DNA from: Paenibacillus polysaccharolyticus
Lineage (GTDB): Bacteria > Bacillota > Bacilli > Paenibacillales > Paenibacillaceae
Direction of reading: 5' to 3'
Length of the DNA stretch: 64,000 nucleotides
Assembly (NCBI RefSeq): GCF_900102085.1
Contig: NZ_FMVM01000004.1
Location: 248,001 to 312,000, forward strand
Below, one piece after another: positions 51,778 to 60,810 of the stretch; positions within the stretch are counted from its first letter, which is position 1, and each line of letters opens with the position of its first letter. The notes below the pieces were generated by a model, which was not told the DNA's origin, made no database searches, and was given only the letters and a program-made list of their open reading frames with translations. The position numbers were made by a program, and so were the translations under genes.

Positions 51778-52839
51778 TTAAGCCGAATCTCTTGGAATCA
51801 ATGTGGTGGATAACATGACCGTCTCTTTCGGTGTACCTGGGCGTTCGATTCGACGCTTCAAGGCCTCGACGGCTCGTTGCCCAAGTTCCTCTTTGCACAA
51901 ATGTACCGTAGTCAGCGGGGGAGATGAGGTGGCAGCGGTGTACACATTGTCAATTCCGATGACCAGGCAATCCTTAGGCGCGGATAACCCGATTTGCTGA
52001 AGTTTGTGCATCCACTGTAAGGCAATATCGTCATTCGCCCCAATCCACGCATCGGGGCGTTCTTCAGCAGGAAGTCGCTCGATGGTGTCAGCGAGCTTGT
52101 TCACCCATTCTCCGTTTTCATAGCCTACATTCCAAGCTTGAAAGCCCACTTCTTCCCTTGCCTCGGTATGAAAATGATTCAAAGCCAGCTCGATTCCAAT
52201 CTTACGCTGTGCAAAACTTGCGGCACGTCCGTCATCGGTAATCAGACCGATGCGTCTGCATTGCTTCGACAGGAGATATCTGGCCGCAGTAATGCCAGCT
52301 TCCAGATTATCATGACTGATCGTATCACAGTTCAGCAAAGGCTCCTGATGATCGACCAAAATCATGGGGTGGCCTGTCTGTACCAGTGTTTGCAGCACGG
52401 TATGCGGAAAAGCGCCCATAACGATAATTCCGGCACAGCGCGTCCAATCGAGATGAGGTGCGATGGCTTTTTCAGGTGAAATCTCCTTGCCCGGTAAGTC
52501 CAGTGAAGGTGACACAATGACGTGATGCCAGCCTTGCTCGTTACAGCCAGAGATGATGCCTGACAGCACACGCTGCCAATAGTGCGGCTCACCCCGGTTA
52601 AGCTGATTCATACATATTAGGGCAAATGGAGGTTCGATTGCATGAGCCTTATTGGTATTGGCAGTATGGCTCGCCGAGCCGGGTATATTCTGGCGATACC
52701 CGAGTGCACGGGCAAGTTCCAGAACCCGTGCACGCGTAGATTCGCTTACACCGGTTTTACCGCTGAGCGCGCGGGACACGGCATATTTGGATAACCCCAG
52801 CTGGTCAGCCAGCGTCTGGATCGATACTTTTCGAGACAT
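51778..52839 (-). CDS. LacI family transcriptional regulator
   Basis: This is a 353-residue repressor with the LacI helix-turn-helix in residues 4-50 (VSIQTLADQLGLSKYAVSRALSGKTGVSESTRARVLELARALGY) and a periplasmic-binding-type effector domain (for example GIIVMGAFPHTVLQTLVQTGHPMILVDHQ near 138 and GLSAPKDCLVIGIDNVYTAATSSPPLTTV near 290). It is divergent from the GH125 mannosidase gene, with a CG-centred palindrome between them. It probably responds to a mannose-containing sugar. AAAGGAG precedes the start. Confidence 0.9.
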   Translation of the reverse strand: MSRKVSIQTLADQLGLSKYAVSRALSGKTGVSESTRARVLELARALGYRQNIPGSASHTANTNKAHAIEPPFALICMNQLNRGEPHYWQRVLSGIISGCNEQGWHHVIVSPSLDLPGKEISPEKAIAPHLDWTRCAGIIVMGAFPHTVLQTLVQTGHPMILVDHQEPLLNCDTISHDNLEAGITAARYLLSKQCRRIGLITDDGRAASFAQRKIGIELALNHFHTEAREEVGFQAWNVGYENGEWVNKLADTIERLPAEERPDAWIGANDDIALQWMHKLQQIGLSAPKDCLVIGIDNVYTAATSSPPLTTVHLCKEELGQRAVEALKRRIERPGTPKETVMLSTTLIPRDSA

Positions 52840-52983
52840 ATGATTACTCCTTTGATGTACAGATGGATAAACCTGATTTTATCAGAAGGTAAATGACTTG
52901 TGTCATATGGGTAGCCGATTGAATAGGAAACTGATTAATTGTGAATTGACGTGCTTACATGGAACAGGTAAACTTACAGGAAG

Positions 52984-52993
52984 ATAACGTTAT
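52984..52993. promoter_or_regulatory. CG-centred palindrome, candidate LacI operator
   Basis: ATAACGTTAT is a perfect palindrome with the central CG typical of LacI-family sites and lies in the 267-base divergent region, about 115 bases before the GH125 start. AT-rich promoter-like sequence follows it. Confidence 0.45.
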
Positions 52994-53106
52994 TGTAAAT
53001 TATAATAACAAAAATAACAATAGTCTTATTGAAAGGTTATTCTTTCATTGGAGTGCAGATGTAAACTCTTTAGTTGGGCTAACTTATAAAAAAGGAGAGG
53101 ACTCCC

Positions 53107-54426
53107 ATGGATCAGTTCAGATTACCTAAAATTCCGATGCCCGAGTTGGAATTACCCCAAGCTGTTCGTGATGTTTTGGCTGAAGCGGATGAGCATTTGA
53201 AGCACAGACCGAAGCTGCTGGCTCAGTTCCATAATTGTTTTCCGAATACGCTCGAAACGACCACCAAGCTGTTAGATGACGGTACAACCTTTGTTATTAC
53301 GGGAGATATCCCCGCCATGTGGCTCCGGGATTCGGTGGAGCAAGTGACCCATTACGTTCCGCTGGCGAAGCATGACGCGCAGTTGCAACGGATTATCGGA
53401 GGGCTGATTAAACGGCATACGTTCTATGCAGATATAGACATCTATGCGAACGCTTTTAACGAAACGGCCAATGGCTGGCACTGGGACGCGAATGATGAGA
53501 CAGAAATGTCACCTTGGGTATGGGAACGGAAGTTTGAACTGGATTCGTTGTGTTTCTCCATGAAGCTGGCTTATACATACTGGCGTGAGACTGAGCTTAC
53601 AGACATCTTTGATGAACGTTTTAAAAAGGTCATGGAGCAGATCGTACACCTATGGGAAACGGAGCAGCGGCATATAGAGCAATCCCCGTATCGATTCATG
53701 CGGCGTAACTGCCCGGCGCACGATACACTGCGTAACGAGGGAATGGGGATGCCAGTAAACTATACGGGCATGATCTGGTCGGGCTTTCGCCCAAGCGACG
53801 ATGCCTGTGATTTTCACTACAATATTCCGTCCAATATGTTCGCCGCGGTGACGCTGAGCCAGATGGGGGAGATTGCAAAATGGGTGTTCCGTGACGAACA
53901 GCTGGTGAGCCGTATGGCGCGCCTGGAGAAGGAGATCCGGCACGGCATTGCCCTGTATGGTACCTACCGTCATCCGGTGTATGGCCAGATTTACGCTTAT
54001 GAAACGGACGGGTATGGCAACGTCTGTCTAATGGATGATGCGGGCACACCAGGACTGATGTCGATTCCGTATATCAGATATGTATCCGTGGATGATGTGG
54101 TGTATCAGAATACACGGCGTTTTATTTTGAGTAAAGAAAATCCGTATTATTATGAAGGAACAGCGGCCAAGGGCATTGGCAGTCCGCACACGCCACCAGG
54201 GTACATCTGGCACATGGCGTTATCCATGCAAGGACTGACGGCAGACAATGACGCGGAGATGCTCGCCATGATTGATTTGCTGGAGAACACCGACGCGGGG
54301 ACGGGATATATGCACGAAGGTTTTCATGTCGATGATCCGGATACGTATACGCGTCCATGGTTCGCATGGTCCAACAGTTTGTTTGCGCAATTGGTGTACA
54401 AAGCGATGAAGAAGCGTGTTTTGTAG
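53107..54426 (+). CDS. GH125 exo-alpha-1,6-mannosidase
   Basis: This is a glycoside hydrolase of family 125 with 439 residues, which trims alpha-1,6-linked mannose. Family blocks are TTFVITGDIPAMWLRDSVEQVTHYV near 59-83, FYADIDIYANAFNETANGWHWDANDETEMSPWVWERKFELDSLCF near 104-148 and GTGYMHEGFHVDDPDTYTRPWFAWSNSLFAQLV near 398-430. No signal peptide is present, so it acts in the cytoplasm on imported oligosaccharides. It is controlled, by context, by the divergent LacI protein. AAAGGAGAGG precedes ATG 53107. Confidence 0.92.
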   Translation: MDQFRLPKIPMPELELPQAVRDVLAEADEHLKHRPKLLAQFHNCFPNTLETTTKLLDDGTTFVITGDIPAMWLRDSVEQVTHYVPLAKHDAQLQRIIGGLIKRHTFYADIDIYANAFNETANGWHWDANDETEMSPWVWERKFELDSLCFSMKLAYTYWRETELTDIFDERFKKVMEQIVHLWETEQRHIEQSPYRFMRRNCPAHDTLRNEGMGMPVNYTGMIWSGFRPSDDACDFHYNIPSNMFAAVTLSQMGEIAKWVFRDEQLVSRMARLEKEIRHGIALYGTYRHPVYGQIYAYETDGYGNVCLMDDAGTPGLMSIPYIRYVSVDDVVYQNTRRFILSKENPYYYEGTAAKGIGSPHTPPGYIWHMALSMQGLTADNDAEMLAMIDLLENTDAGTGYMHEGFHVDDPDTYTRPWFAWSNSLFAQLVYKAMKKRVL

Positions 54427-54433
54427 GTGAATA

Positions 54434-54467
54434 AAAACAGCCGTTCCAATGTTGGAACGGCTGTTTT
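54434..54467. terminator. bidirectional terminator
   Basis: A perfect 16-bp stem of 54434-54449 with 54452-54467 (arms AAAACAGCCGTTCCAA) has A- and T-tracts at its ends. It lies between the convergent mannosidase and acetyltransferase genes. Confidence 0.92.
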
Positions 54468-54489
54468 CCTTATGTTGCCGGAGTCTTCG

Positions 54490-55035
54490 TTACTTGAATA
54501 ACTTATACCAGTATAAAGTGGTATCAATATTAGGGGTATAGGACTGTTTGAGTGTGTCGGCTCCACCTAGTACAAAGCCCTGTTTTACATAAAATCGGCA
54601 TGCACCCAGATTGTCATCTTGTGCTTCGAGGGACATTCCAATAAGATTTTTTTGTTTTGCCCATTCTTCTGCTTTATGGAGGAGCAGCCTTCCGACTCCG
54701 CTACCTCTATACTCTTTTTTGGTCGCAATGTTCTCAATATAACAGAAGCGATTCCAATCCTTAATGATTCTAATCTGTCCTATACAAACCTGATTCATAT
54801 ACGCTAAAAACAACATTTTATCGTCCTGGTTGATATATTCGTTCCAATCCAGTTTGTCATCCGGAAAACGCGTTTCTTTCGGTTCATCAAAAAGAACTTC
54901 TTCATAGGACCATTGTCCAGATTGTAAACTGGGGATGATTTTACCGAATAACGTAAAATCATCGTTTGTCGTATGGATATCATCTACTAAGTCCGCATTT
55001 AATGGAGAAATCATAATTTCACTTTCCCTATCCAA
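54490..55035 (-). CDS. GNAT acetyltransferase, streptothricin-acetyltransferase-like (SatA)
   Basis: This is a 181-residue GNAT enzyme. The core YIENIATKKEYRGSGVGRLLLHKAEEWAKQKNLIGMSLEAQDDNLGACRFYVKQGFVLGGADT near 97-160 contains the acetyl-CoA loop RGSGVG. The upstream DFTLFGKIIPSLQSGQWSYEEVLFDEP and the LDWNEYI segment match streptothricin N-acetyltransferases such as Bacillus SatA. It may therefore give resistance to streptothricin-like aminoglycosides, but related GNATs have other substrates. The start is TTG 55035 with AAAGGAAG upstream; ATG 55014 is an alternative. Confidence 0.75.
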   Translation of the reverse strand: MDRESEIMISPLNADLVDDIHTTNDDFTLFGKIIPSLQSGQWSYEEVLFDEPKETRFPDDKLDWNEYINQDDKMLFLAYMNQVCIGQIRIIKDWNRFCYIENIATKKEYRGSGVGRLLLHKAEEWAKQKNLIGMSLEAQDDNLGACRFYVKQGFVLGGADTLKQSYTPNIDTTLYWYKLFK

Positions 55036-55057
55036 TAAGTCTCACTTCCTTTCTCAT

Positions 55058-56125
55058 TCAAGATGGCTCACCTGTTGTTTTCAATAAATCCGCAATCAGC
55101 ACTTTCTGTCCGGTACGTGCGCTTTCAAGGGAAGCGAGCACCATAGCCATGCTGTACTGGTTGTCACTGCAATCCGTTTCGGGCAGTCGACCTTCCTCAA
55201 GGGCAGCAAACATCTCTTCAAGACAGCCGTGGTGTCCGGTTTTGTCCATTATAGGCAGTTCGGCTTCGATTCGTTCAGCGCGCTGGAGGAAAGATGGCTT
55301 GCCATCGGATTCCAGTGCGAGTGTGTTGACCACTTCAGCATAGATGTTGTCATGACCATCCCAAATGGCGGTTCCTTTTTCACCTGTCACACGCCAGCTT
55401 GCTTCCCAGGATGTAGGCACGCCCTCGGTACACCAGGACCCCCGATAATCGAACACAGATCCGTCGGACATCTCGAAAATACATATCGCCATCGCGTTGC
55501 CCTTATACCAGGAACCTGGAGGGTTGAATTCGTGACAGTACACCGACACCGGATCTGCACCAAGGATATAACGAGCCTGATCAAAGGTATGTATCGCCAT
55601 ATCCAGCAAAAGCGGGCTGTCCATGAGGTCGCGGAAACCACCAAAGTGTGCTCCGATAAAGAAGTCTGCTCCTGCATATCCCGGCTGTCCAATCGTTCCG
55701 CTGGAAATGAGCTGCCGATAGGCACGGATGCGAGGATCGAACCTGCGGTTCTGCATCACCGCTTGAATACGTCCTGTACTGCGGGCGGTTTGCACAATGT
55801 CCGTACAGTCCGAGAAGGATTCTGCCAGCGGTTTTTCGCCAAAGACGTGACAACCTGCCTGTAGCGCGGTCATCGCAATATGATAATGGCTGGAAGGGAT
55901 GGTCACATCAAATACGATGTTGGCATCGACAGCTTCAAGGGCATCACCAATATTAGTAAAGGTTGGACAGGATAAATTGTGTCGCTTGGCAAAAGATGAT
56001 GAAGCTTCCTCGTAGAGATCAACGAGTCCCACGATTTCCGTATCTGGTCGTTCTTTGGCATAGTCCGCCCAAGTGTTTGCCATTGCCCCGCAACCTGCGA
56101 TGATAACCCGATAAGGGTAGGTCAT
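55058..56125 (-). CDS. Gfo/Idh/MocA family oxidoreductase
   Basis: This is an NAD(P)-dependent dehydrogenase of 355 residues. The Rossmann region YRVIIAGCGAMANTWADYAK is at the N-terminus, GCHVFGEKPLAESFSDC (EKP motif) near 90, and DMAIHTFDQARYILG near 180 has the conserved D-x3-H. It lies on the same strand downstream of the sugar isomerase gene and likely forms a unit with it for oxidation or inversion of a sugar or inositol. The start at 56125 follows GAGGGAG; nine upstream codons are open. Confidence 0.87.
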   Translation of the reverse strand: MTYPYRVIIAGCGAMANTWADYAKERPDTEIVGLVDLYEEASSSFAKRHNLSCPTFTNIGDALEAVDANIVFDVTIPSSHYHIAMTALQAGCHVFGEKPLAESFSDCTDIVQTARSTGRIQAVMQNRRFDPRIRAYRQLISSGTIGQPGYAGADFFIGAHFGGFRDLMDSPLLLDMAIHTFDQARYILGADPVSVYCHEFNPPGSWYKGNAMAICIFEMSDGSVFDYRGSWCTEGVPTSWEASWRVTGEKGTAIWDGHDNIYAEVVNTLALESDGKPSFLQRAERIEAELPIMDKTGHHGCLEEMFAALEEGRLPETDCSDNQYSMAMVLASLESARTGQKVLIADLLKTTGEPS

Positions 56126-56276
56126 GTGCTCAACTCCCTCATATAGATGCATAGATGTTATTGATCCATGTTATAAGTTATTGTTCCATGCGAGAAGTGC
56201 ATGTGATTGTGACGAGCATTTGTATTTTATGGGCACATGAGTAACTGAGTCATTCAGTCTTCATGCCGTTATGTCT

Positions 56277-57164
56277 TTACACCGGATTGGGCACAAAGCT
56301 GCCCCCGCGGCAATGTTTTAAGTAATTCAATGCATGTACTTGCCCGGTCATCTCCAGTTCGTCCCGATACACCGGATCATGCCAGCCTTCAATGTCGATC
56401 GTGCCCCGGTAACCGTTCTGGCGTAAAATGGTGATAATATCTGCCCAATTGCTGTCCCCAAAGCCTGGGGTGCGATGCCAGACAAATTCATTCGGTCCAT
56501 GCACACCATGTTCTTTGACAATATCCCAGGCGATGGTTGCGTCTTTGCCATGGACATGGAACACTTTCGGAGCCCATTTGCGAAGCTGTGGAATCGGGTC
56601 AATCAAGCTGACCATCTGGTGACAGGGTTCCCATTCCAGCCCCACATTTTCATCAGGAACGGCATTAAACATCATTTCCCAAGCGGTCGGGTTGTGAGCG
56701 ATATTCCAGTCGCCGGTCTGCCACGTTCCACCCATATCACAATTTTCAAAAGCAATGCGTACACCCCGGTCTGCCGCCCGTCGTGCCAGTTCACCGAACA
56801 CTTCCTTGAACCGTGGAATCGATTCGTCAATCGGTTGATTGGTCAGACGTCCGGTAAAGCCGGAGACGATATCTGCCCCAAAAAGCTGTGCGTGGTCAAT
56901 GACTCGCTCCCAGCTTGCCAAGGTGTCAGCGTTATCCCCTGTGCCGGTGAGCGGATTACCAAATACACTTACAGCCGAAATGGTGATGCCTTGTTCGTCA
57001 ACGATATCGCGGACACGCTTGGCGGTTTCTGCCAGATCAAGGTTGCCCGTGCTTTGCCAGAACGTCAGGTTAAAGGATTCGAAGCCATGTTGCATAATCT
57101 GCGGAATGACCCGAACGGCATCATGGCCGCCTACAAGGGTTCCGATACGAATGGATGGATTCAT
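56277..57164 (-). CDS. sugar phosphate isomerase/epimerase family protein
   Basis: This is a TIM-barrel protein (AP endonuclease 2/xylose isomerase-like fold) of 295 residues. Motifs are GITISAVSVFGNPL near 56, GADIVSGFTGR near 95, RIAFENCDMGGTWQTGD near 137 with metal-site Glu, NVGLEWEPCHQM near 173, VFHVHGKDATI near 197 and GTIDIEGWHDP near 256. These are the acidic and His ligands expected of hexose or inositol isomerases. It is divergent from an AraC-type regulator, which probably controls it and the oxidoreductase. Confidence 0.87.
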   Translation of the reverse strand: MNPSIRIGTLVGGHDAVRVIPQIMQHGFESFNLTFWQSTGNLDLAETAKRVRDIVDEQGITISAVSVFGNPLTGTGDNADTLASWERVIDHAQLFGADIVSGFTGRLTNQPIDESIPRFKEVFGELARRAADRGVRIAFENCDMGGTWQTGDWNIAHNPTAWEMMFNAVPDENVGLEWEPCHQMVSLIDPIPQLRKWAPKVFHVHGKDATIAWDIVKEHGVHGPNEFVWHRTPGFGDSNWADIITILRQNGYRGTIDIEGWHDPVYRDELEMTGQVHALNYLKHCRGGSFVPNPV

Positions 57165-57294
57165 GGTTGTAATTCACTCCAATATTGGCTTATAGTACTT
57201 CGTGACACACTCATTATAGCCTTGGATCTATGGGAAGGCTCTAAACAATTTTGTGCTTTATTAGTCGGATTTTGTGGTGAGGGGGAAGAAAGCC

Positions 57295-58191
57295 ATGTTA
57301 GACTTGAAAGCGCTTCATGAAGACACGCGAATTGATCATAAATCCCATCCGTTTCAGTTGTTCCAAAATCGGTGTTCCGCGAAAAAAACGGAAGAATGTA
57401 TATTATATCTGCACTGGCATGAGCACTTTGAATGGATCATTATGCGTAAGGGGAGAGCGGTATTTCATATTGATAGCCGACCTTATGAAATTGAGGCTGG
57501 AGAGGTTATTATCATTCCGGGTGGTGCCCTGCATGTTGGATACGCGTTGGATGAAGGAGATGTGCATTATGACTCGGTTGTGGTCAATCGTGCGTTATTT
57601 CAGGATTTTGCGAGCGATCCAGTGCATGAGCAGTATGTTGCGCCTTATCTGGAAGGCAGTGTGCGGTTTCCGGTCAAACCAGCCGCAGAGAATGCGGCCT
57701 GTGCCGGGTATTATTCTTTATTAAATGAAGCGGTGGAAGAGATGGCGACGCAACCTCCGGCGTACCAGCTTGTAGTGAAGTCCAAGCTGCATGCGTTGTT
57801 TACGTTGATGGCCCGGACGTTTATGCCGCATCAGTTGCGGGATCGATCGGGCGCATTGTATTTTCCTAACCGCGAGCGGTTCAAACAGTTGATTGCACAG
57901 ATTGAGGCTGATCCCCAGGAGAAATTGTCGGTTGGTGAAGCGGCAAGCCAAGTGGGGTTGAACGTATATCATTTCTGCAAAATGTTCAAAAAACTGACCG
58001 GACGTACGCTCGTAGAATACGTAAACGGATGCAGAATGAGTGAGGCTGAGCGCTTACTACAAGGTAGCAACCTCACAGTCACGGAAATTGCCGCTCAGGT
58101 GGGATGTGACAATGCGAACTATTTTACAAAATTATTCAAGCAGTACAAAGGCATGACGCCTTCGCAGGCACGGGGAATGAAGGAAGGGTGA
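57295..58191 (+). CDS. AraC family transcriptional regulator with cupin sensor
   Basis: This is a 298-residue activator. The N-terminal cupin (residues 30-110, with LHWHEHFEWIIMRKGRAVFHIDSRPYEIEAGEVIIIPGGALH) probably binds a sugar. The C-terminal AraC helix-turn-helix pair covers 205-295 (LSVGEAASQVGLNVYHFCKMFKKLTGRTLVEYVNGCR, VTEIAAQVGCDNANYFTKLFKQYKGMTPSQAR). It is transcribed divergently from the isomerase/oxidoreductase genes and is their likely regulator. ATG 57295 follows GAGGGGG. Confidence 0.9.
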   Translation: MLDLKALHEDTRIDHKSHPFQLFQNRCSAKKTEECILYLHWHEHFEWIIMRKGRAVFHIDSRPYEIEAGEVIIIPGGALHVGYALDEGDVHYDSVVVNRALFQDFASDPVHEQYVAPYLEGSVRFPVKPAAENAACAGYYSLLNEAVEEMATQPPAYQLVVKSKLHALFTLMARTFMPHQLRDRSGALYFPNRERFKQLIAQIEADPQEKLSVGEAASQVGLNVYHFCKMFKKLTGRTLVEYVNGCRMSEAERLLQGSNLTVTEIAAQVGCDNANYFTKLFKQYKGMTPSQARGMKEG

Positions 58192-58256
58192 GGGGAAGGG
58201 CGGGAAGATGCGGTTGAAAGGGGAGAAGGCTTGAAGAGAAGGAAGGAATGTGAAGT

Positions 58257-58303
58257 CAAAAACCACCCTGATCTAGCCCATTATCGGCTAAACTCGGGTG
58301 GTT
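58257..58303 (-). terminator. terminator of the kinase-like gene
   Basis: AACCACCC (58261-58268) pairs with GGGTGGTT (58296-58303), with an inner TAGCC/GGCTA arm. The T-run appears only when read on the minus strand, so it serves the leftward gene. Confidence 0.85.
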
Positions 58304-58341
58304 GGGGGAAGGGGTGGATTCATCGCTTGCTGCAGTGCGGT

Positions 58342-59025
58342 CTATTTCAGAAATCTGGAGAACAGTCGATTAGCTTTCTTTGAGAGATCTTCCATTTTGA
58401 GATTAGCCTGATCGAGCTGGTTATAAGCCCATTTGATCGTTTGCAGCATCCGTGGGGAGATGGGCGTACCTTTGATACGTGGATAGATGTTGTGATAGGC
58501 CCACACGAGATGCTCCCAGCGATGATCGTCTCCCTCCTGAATATACTCCGATACGTCGAGCACTTTGCCGCGTCCATTCTGGAGAAGCACATTTTTGAGA
58601 TGGATGTCGCGTGGATTCAGTCCAAGGCGACGAACCGCTTCTCGCGCTGCGTCTACATCGAGCATAACCTGCTCGGGGACGGGGATTCCTTTTTCCAAAC
58701 ATTCAAGTAAAGTGTCTCCAGGTTCGTAACTGATGACCAGTATATTTCGGCCGCTGCCATAATACGTTGGGAAGTAAGGTAGGCCCTGAAGCTGGGCGTA
58801 GACCTGTTTTTCATTATTTAATTTATCTAAAGCATGATCCGAATACACTTTGAAGGCATACTGTGGCAGCTGGTCATACGTAAATACAGCCGCATCCGTT
58901 CCGATACCGATGCAGTTCAATCCTGCTGCCTCGCCGATGATATTCACCAGCTCATTCCGATCGCTTCCGATGACTTGAATTTGTTGTAATGCTGCTTCTG
59001 CCTGGAACCAATCCGGCTGCTTCAT
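58342..59025 (-). CDS. serine/threonine protein kinase-like protein (YrzF-like)
   Basis: This is a small kinase-fold protein of 227 residues. It shows GTDAAVFTY near 42 (glycine-rich loop), FKVYSD near 57 with a putative ATP Lys, LVISYEPGDTLLE near 93 as hinge, and LGLNPRDIHLKNVLL near 133, a variant HRD motif with catalytic Asp and Asn, then VLDVSEY as the DFG equivalent. It resembles Bacillus YrzF. The substrate is unknown. The start at 59025 has AAGGAGGCG upstream; 11 codons before it are open. Confidence 0.78.
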   Translation of the reverse strand: MKQPDWFQAEAALQQIQVIGSDRNELVNIIGEAAGLNCIGIGTDAAVFTYDQLPQYAFKVYSDHALDKLNNEKQVYAQLQGLPYFPTYYGSGRNILVISYEPGDTLLECLEKGIPVPEQVMLDVDAAREAVRRLGLNPRDIHLKNVLLQNGRGKVLDVSEYIQEGDDHRWEHLVWAYHNIYPRIKGTPISPRMLQTIKWAYNQLDQANLKMEDLSKKANRLFSRFLK

Positions 59026-59115
59026 GGGCGGCGCCTCCTTTTGGATATGCCCGTACATATTTTCCGTAGTTATTTACGTAATAGATTAATACCGTTCGTG
59101 CTCAAATTCAACTTT
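59026..59115. other. intergenic segment before the repeat
   Basis: This leader of the kinase-like gene is AT-rich and holds its ribosome binding site. It begins a 710-base gene-free stretch that continues past the four-module repeat to 59735. Confidence 0.4.
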
Positions 59116-59312
59116 TTCTAACGATCACGAGAAAGCTTATTTCGCCCCAAACAGCCACGTTCAAATTCTAACGATCCGTAGGAACGCTATTTTGCGAAAT
59201 TCGTCTGTTTTAACCCATTTTCAGCTGAAATTCAGCTAAATAGCGTCTCTGGTGATCGTTAGATTTTGAAACTCCATCAAAATGGACAAATAAGGTCTGT
59301 GGTGATCGTTAG
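59116..59312. repeat. four-module dispersed repeat, copy B
   Basis: Four modules of the same family as 19292-19489 occur here. Two are direct (59116-59142, 59166-59192) and two inverted (59238-59263, 59287-59312), again spaced 50 bases within each pair. The second module is identical over 27 bases to the second module of copy A. The intervening sequences differ between loci. Confidence 0.75.
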
Positions 59313-59735
59313 CGTCGCCAGAGAGAATTTTGCTGAAAAATCTCACCTCAATATTCTGCCGCCTATGCGTCATAACCTCTTGCCTCCGCACGAGATAACC
59401 TCTACATTCTAACGCCTCGCAATGGTTGGGATGCTCTCCTTTTTATGAAGACGAGCGGCACTTCTCTTCATCCTGATGTAACTATATAAACGATACGTAT
59501 CGTTCCTCAAACGGTTGCGTACACAAGAAAATAACGGAAGCCGGGTTGCGGCATGACGGCCAGGGCTTTATACTGTGAGCAATAAAAGGATCTTTCAGCC
59601 AGATGTATGCTAAAGGCGGATATATAGAGTGAGTTCGGATGTTATGTTTTACAGATCAGTCCTACGATACGTCCCTACAGTACGGCACGCACATTGGTAT
59701 GAGTAGATCCGATATACAGAAAGGCAGATTATCAT
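59313..59735. other. intergenic region upstream of the nuclease gene
   Basis: About 420 bases without a convincing gene. ACGATACGTATCGTT near 59490 is a palindrome and another ATACGT occurs near 59667, but no promoter or leader structure could be assigned. The only ribosome-binding-like sequence before 59736 is the weak AGAAAGGCAG. Confidence 0.4.
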
Positions 59736-60653
59736 ATGGCACAATACCCGCAGTGGTCTTATTCGCAGTCGCGGGCGAGTATGTTCGATGAGTGCCTGCG
59801 CAAATATTATTATCATTATTATGGTGCCCATAACGGCTGGAAAACAGAATCAGCGGATGAGATGCAGGTACGCTTGTATCGTCTGAAGCAACTGAGTAAT
59901 CTTTATCTGGTATTTGGTGATCTTGCACACCGGATGTGTGAGTCGGCAGTACGAAGCAGAGAAGAGGGAAAACCGAAGCCACGGGAAGTTTTTTTGGAGA
60001 AGACGATACGTGATTTGCTGAACCAGGCATACAAAGAGTCGATGAATCCGGAGCAATGGCGACTCAATCCGAAAAATCATACGATGTTGTCGGAAATTTA
60101 TTATGGCGATGATACACTGAACGACCGGGTCGCAACCATTAAAGAACGCGCAGGAGCCTGTGTAGGCAACTTGTATCAGACGCTGACGTGGGAAGATTTG
60201 TCCCGTGCAAGTACAACGATTCTGGAGATTGAGAAATGGGATACGATGCAGCTGCATGATACGCGTGTGTATGTGAAAATGGACTTATTATATCGACGCA
60301 GCAACGGCAATATTGTCATTGTGGACTGGAAGACGGGCAAGGAGGATGACTTCTCCGATCAGTTAATTTTATACGCTTCCTATGTAAGAGAGCATTACCA
60401 GGTTCCACTGGAGCAGATTGAGATTCGGGTGGAGTATCTGTTGACTGGCAAACACAAAGAGTTTGCTGCAACCGAAGAGGACATTCGCAAGGTGGAGGAG
60501 AACGTAGGGCGCTACATCGAGGAAATGCGCTCCTGTGTGGCCGATGAGTATTACAACCGTCCAAAGGACATGTCCTATTTCACCCCAATGCCTTCGCACC
60601 GTGCATGCCGGGATTGCAACTTTCGTGAGGTATGCAGCGAACGAGTGGTTTAA
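59736..60653 (+). CDS. PD-(D/E)XK superfamily nuclease with four-Cys Fe-S cluster
   Basis: This is a 305-residue stand-alone RecB/Cas4-type nuclease. The Fe-S cluster cysteines are Cys20 at the N-terminus (MFDECLRKYYYHYY) and Cys291, Cys294 and Cys300 at the C-terminus, the AddB/Cas4 arrangement. The catalytic core shows an aligned Asp (KMDLLYRR near 180), the VDWKTGK motif near 193 and QLILYASYV after it. No helicase or cas genes adjoin, and the partner is not known. It is a single-gene unit following the repeat region. Confidence 0.82.
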   Translation: MAQYPQWSYSQSRASMFDECLRKYYYHYYGAHNGWKTESADEMQVRLYRLKQLSNLYLVFGDLAHRMCESAVRSREEGKPKPREVFLEKTIRDLLNQAYKESMNPEQWRLNPKNHTMLSEIYYGDDTLNDRVATIKERAGACVGNLYQTLTWEDLSRASTTILEIEKWDTMQLHDTRVYVKMDLLYRRSNGNIVIVDWKTGKEDDFSDQLILYASYVREHYQVPLEQIEIRVEYLLTGKHKEFAATEEDIRKVEENVGRYIEEMRSCVADEYYNRPKDMSYFTPMPSHRACRDCNFREVCSERVV

Positions 60654-60716
60654 TGAGCTTGGCGCGTAACCTGTACTATAATCCATCCTAATATGCGTCC
60701 TATATGTCAAAAAAAG

Positions 60717-60757
60717 AAGCGCAGTGCCCGGAGGAATCCTCCATGGGCACTGCGCTT
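60717..60757 (-). terminator. terminator of ald
   Basis: AAGCGCAGTGCCC (60717-60729) pairs with GGGCACTGCGCTT (60745-60757), with a GGAGGA/TCCTCC inner arm. The seven-T run is on the minus strand, downstream of ald. Confidence 0.92.
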
Positions 60758-60810
60758 GTGTGCGTTCCACAGGCTGGACAATTTGCTTCCAGGTGGAACG
60801 GCCAGAAGAT

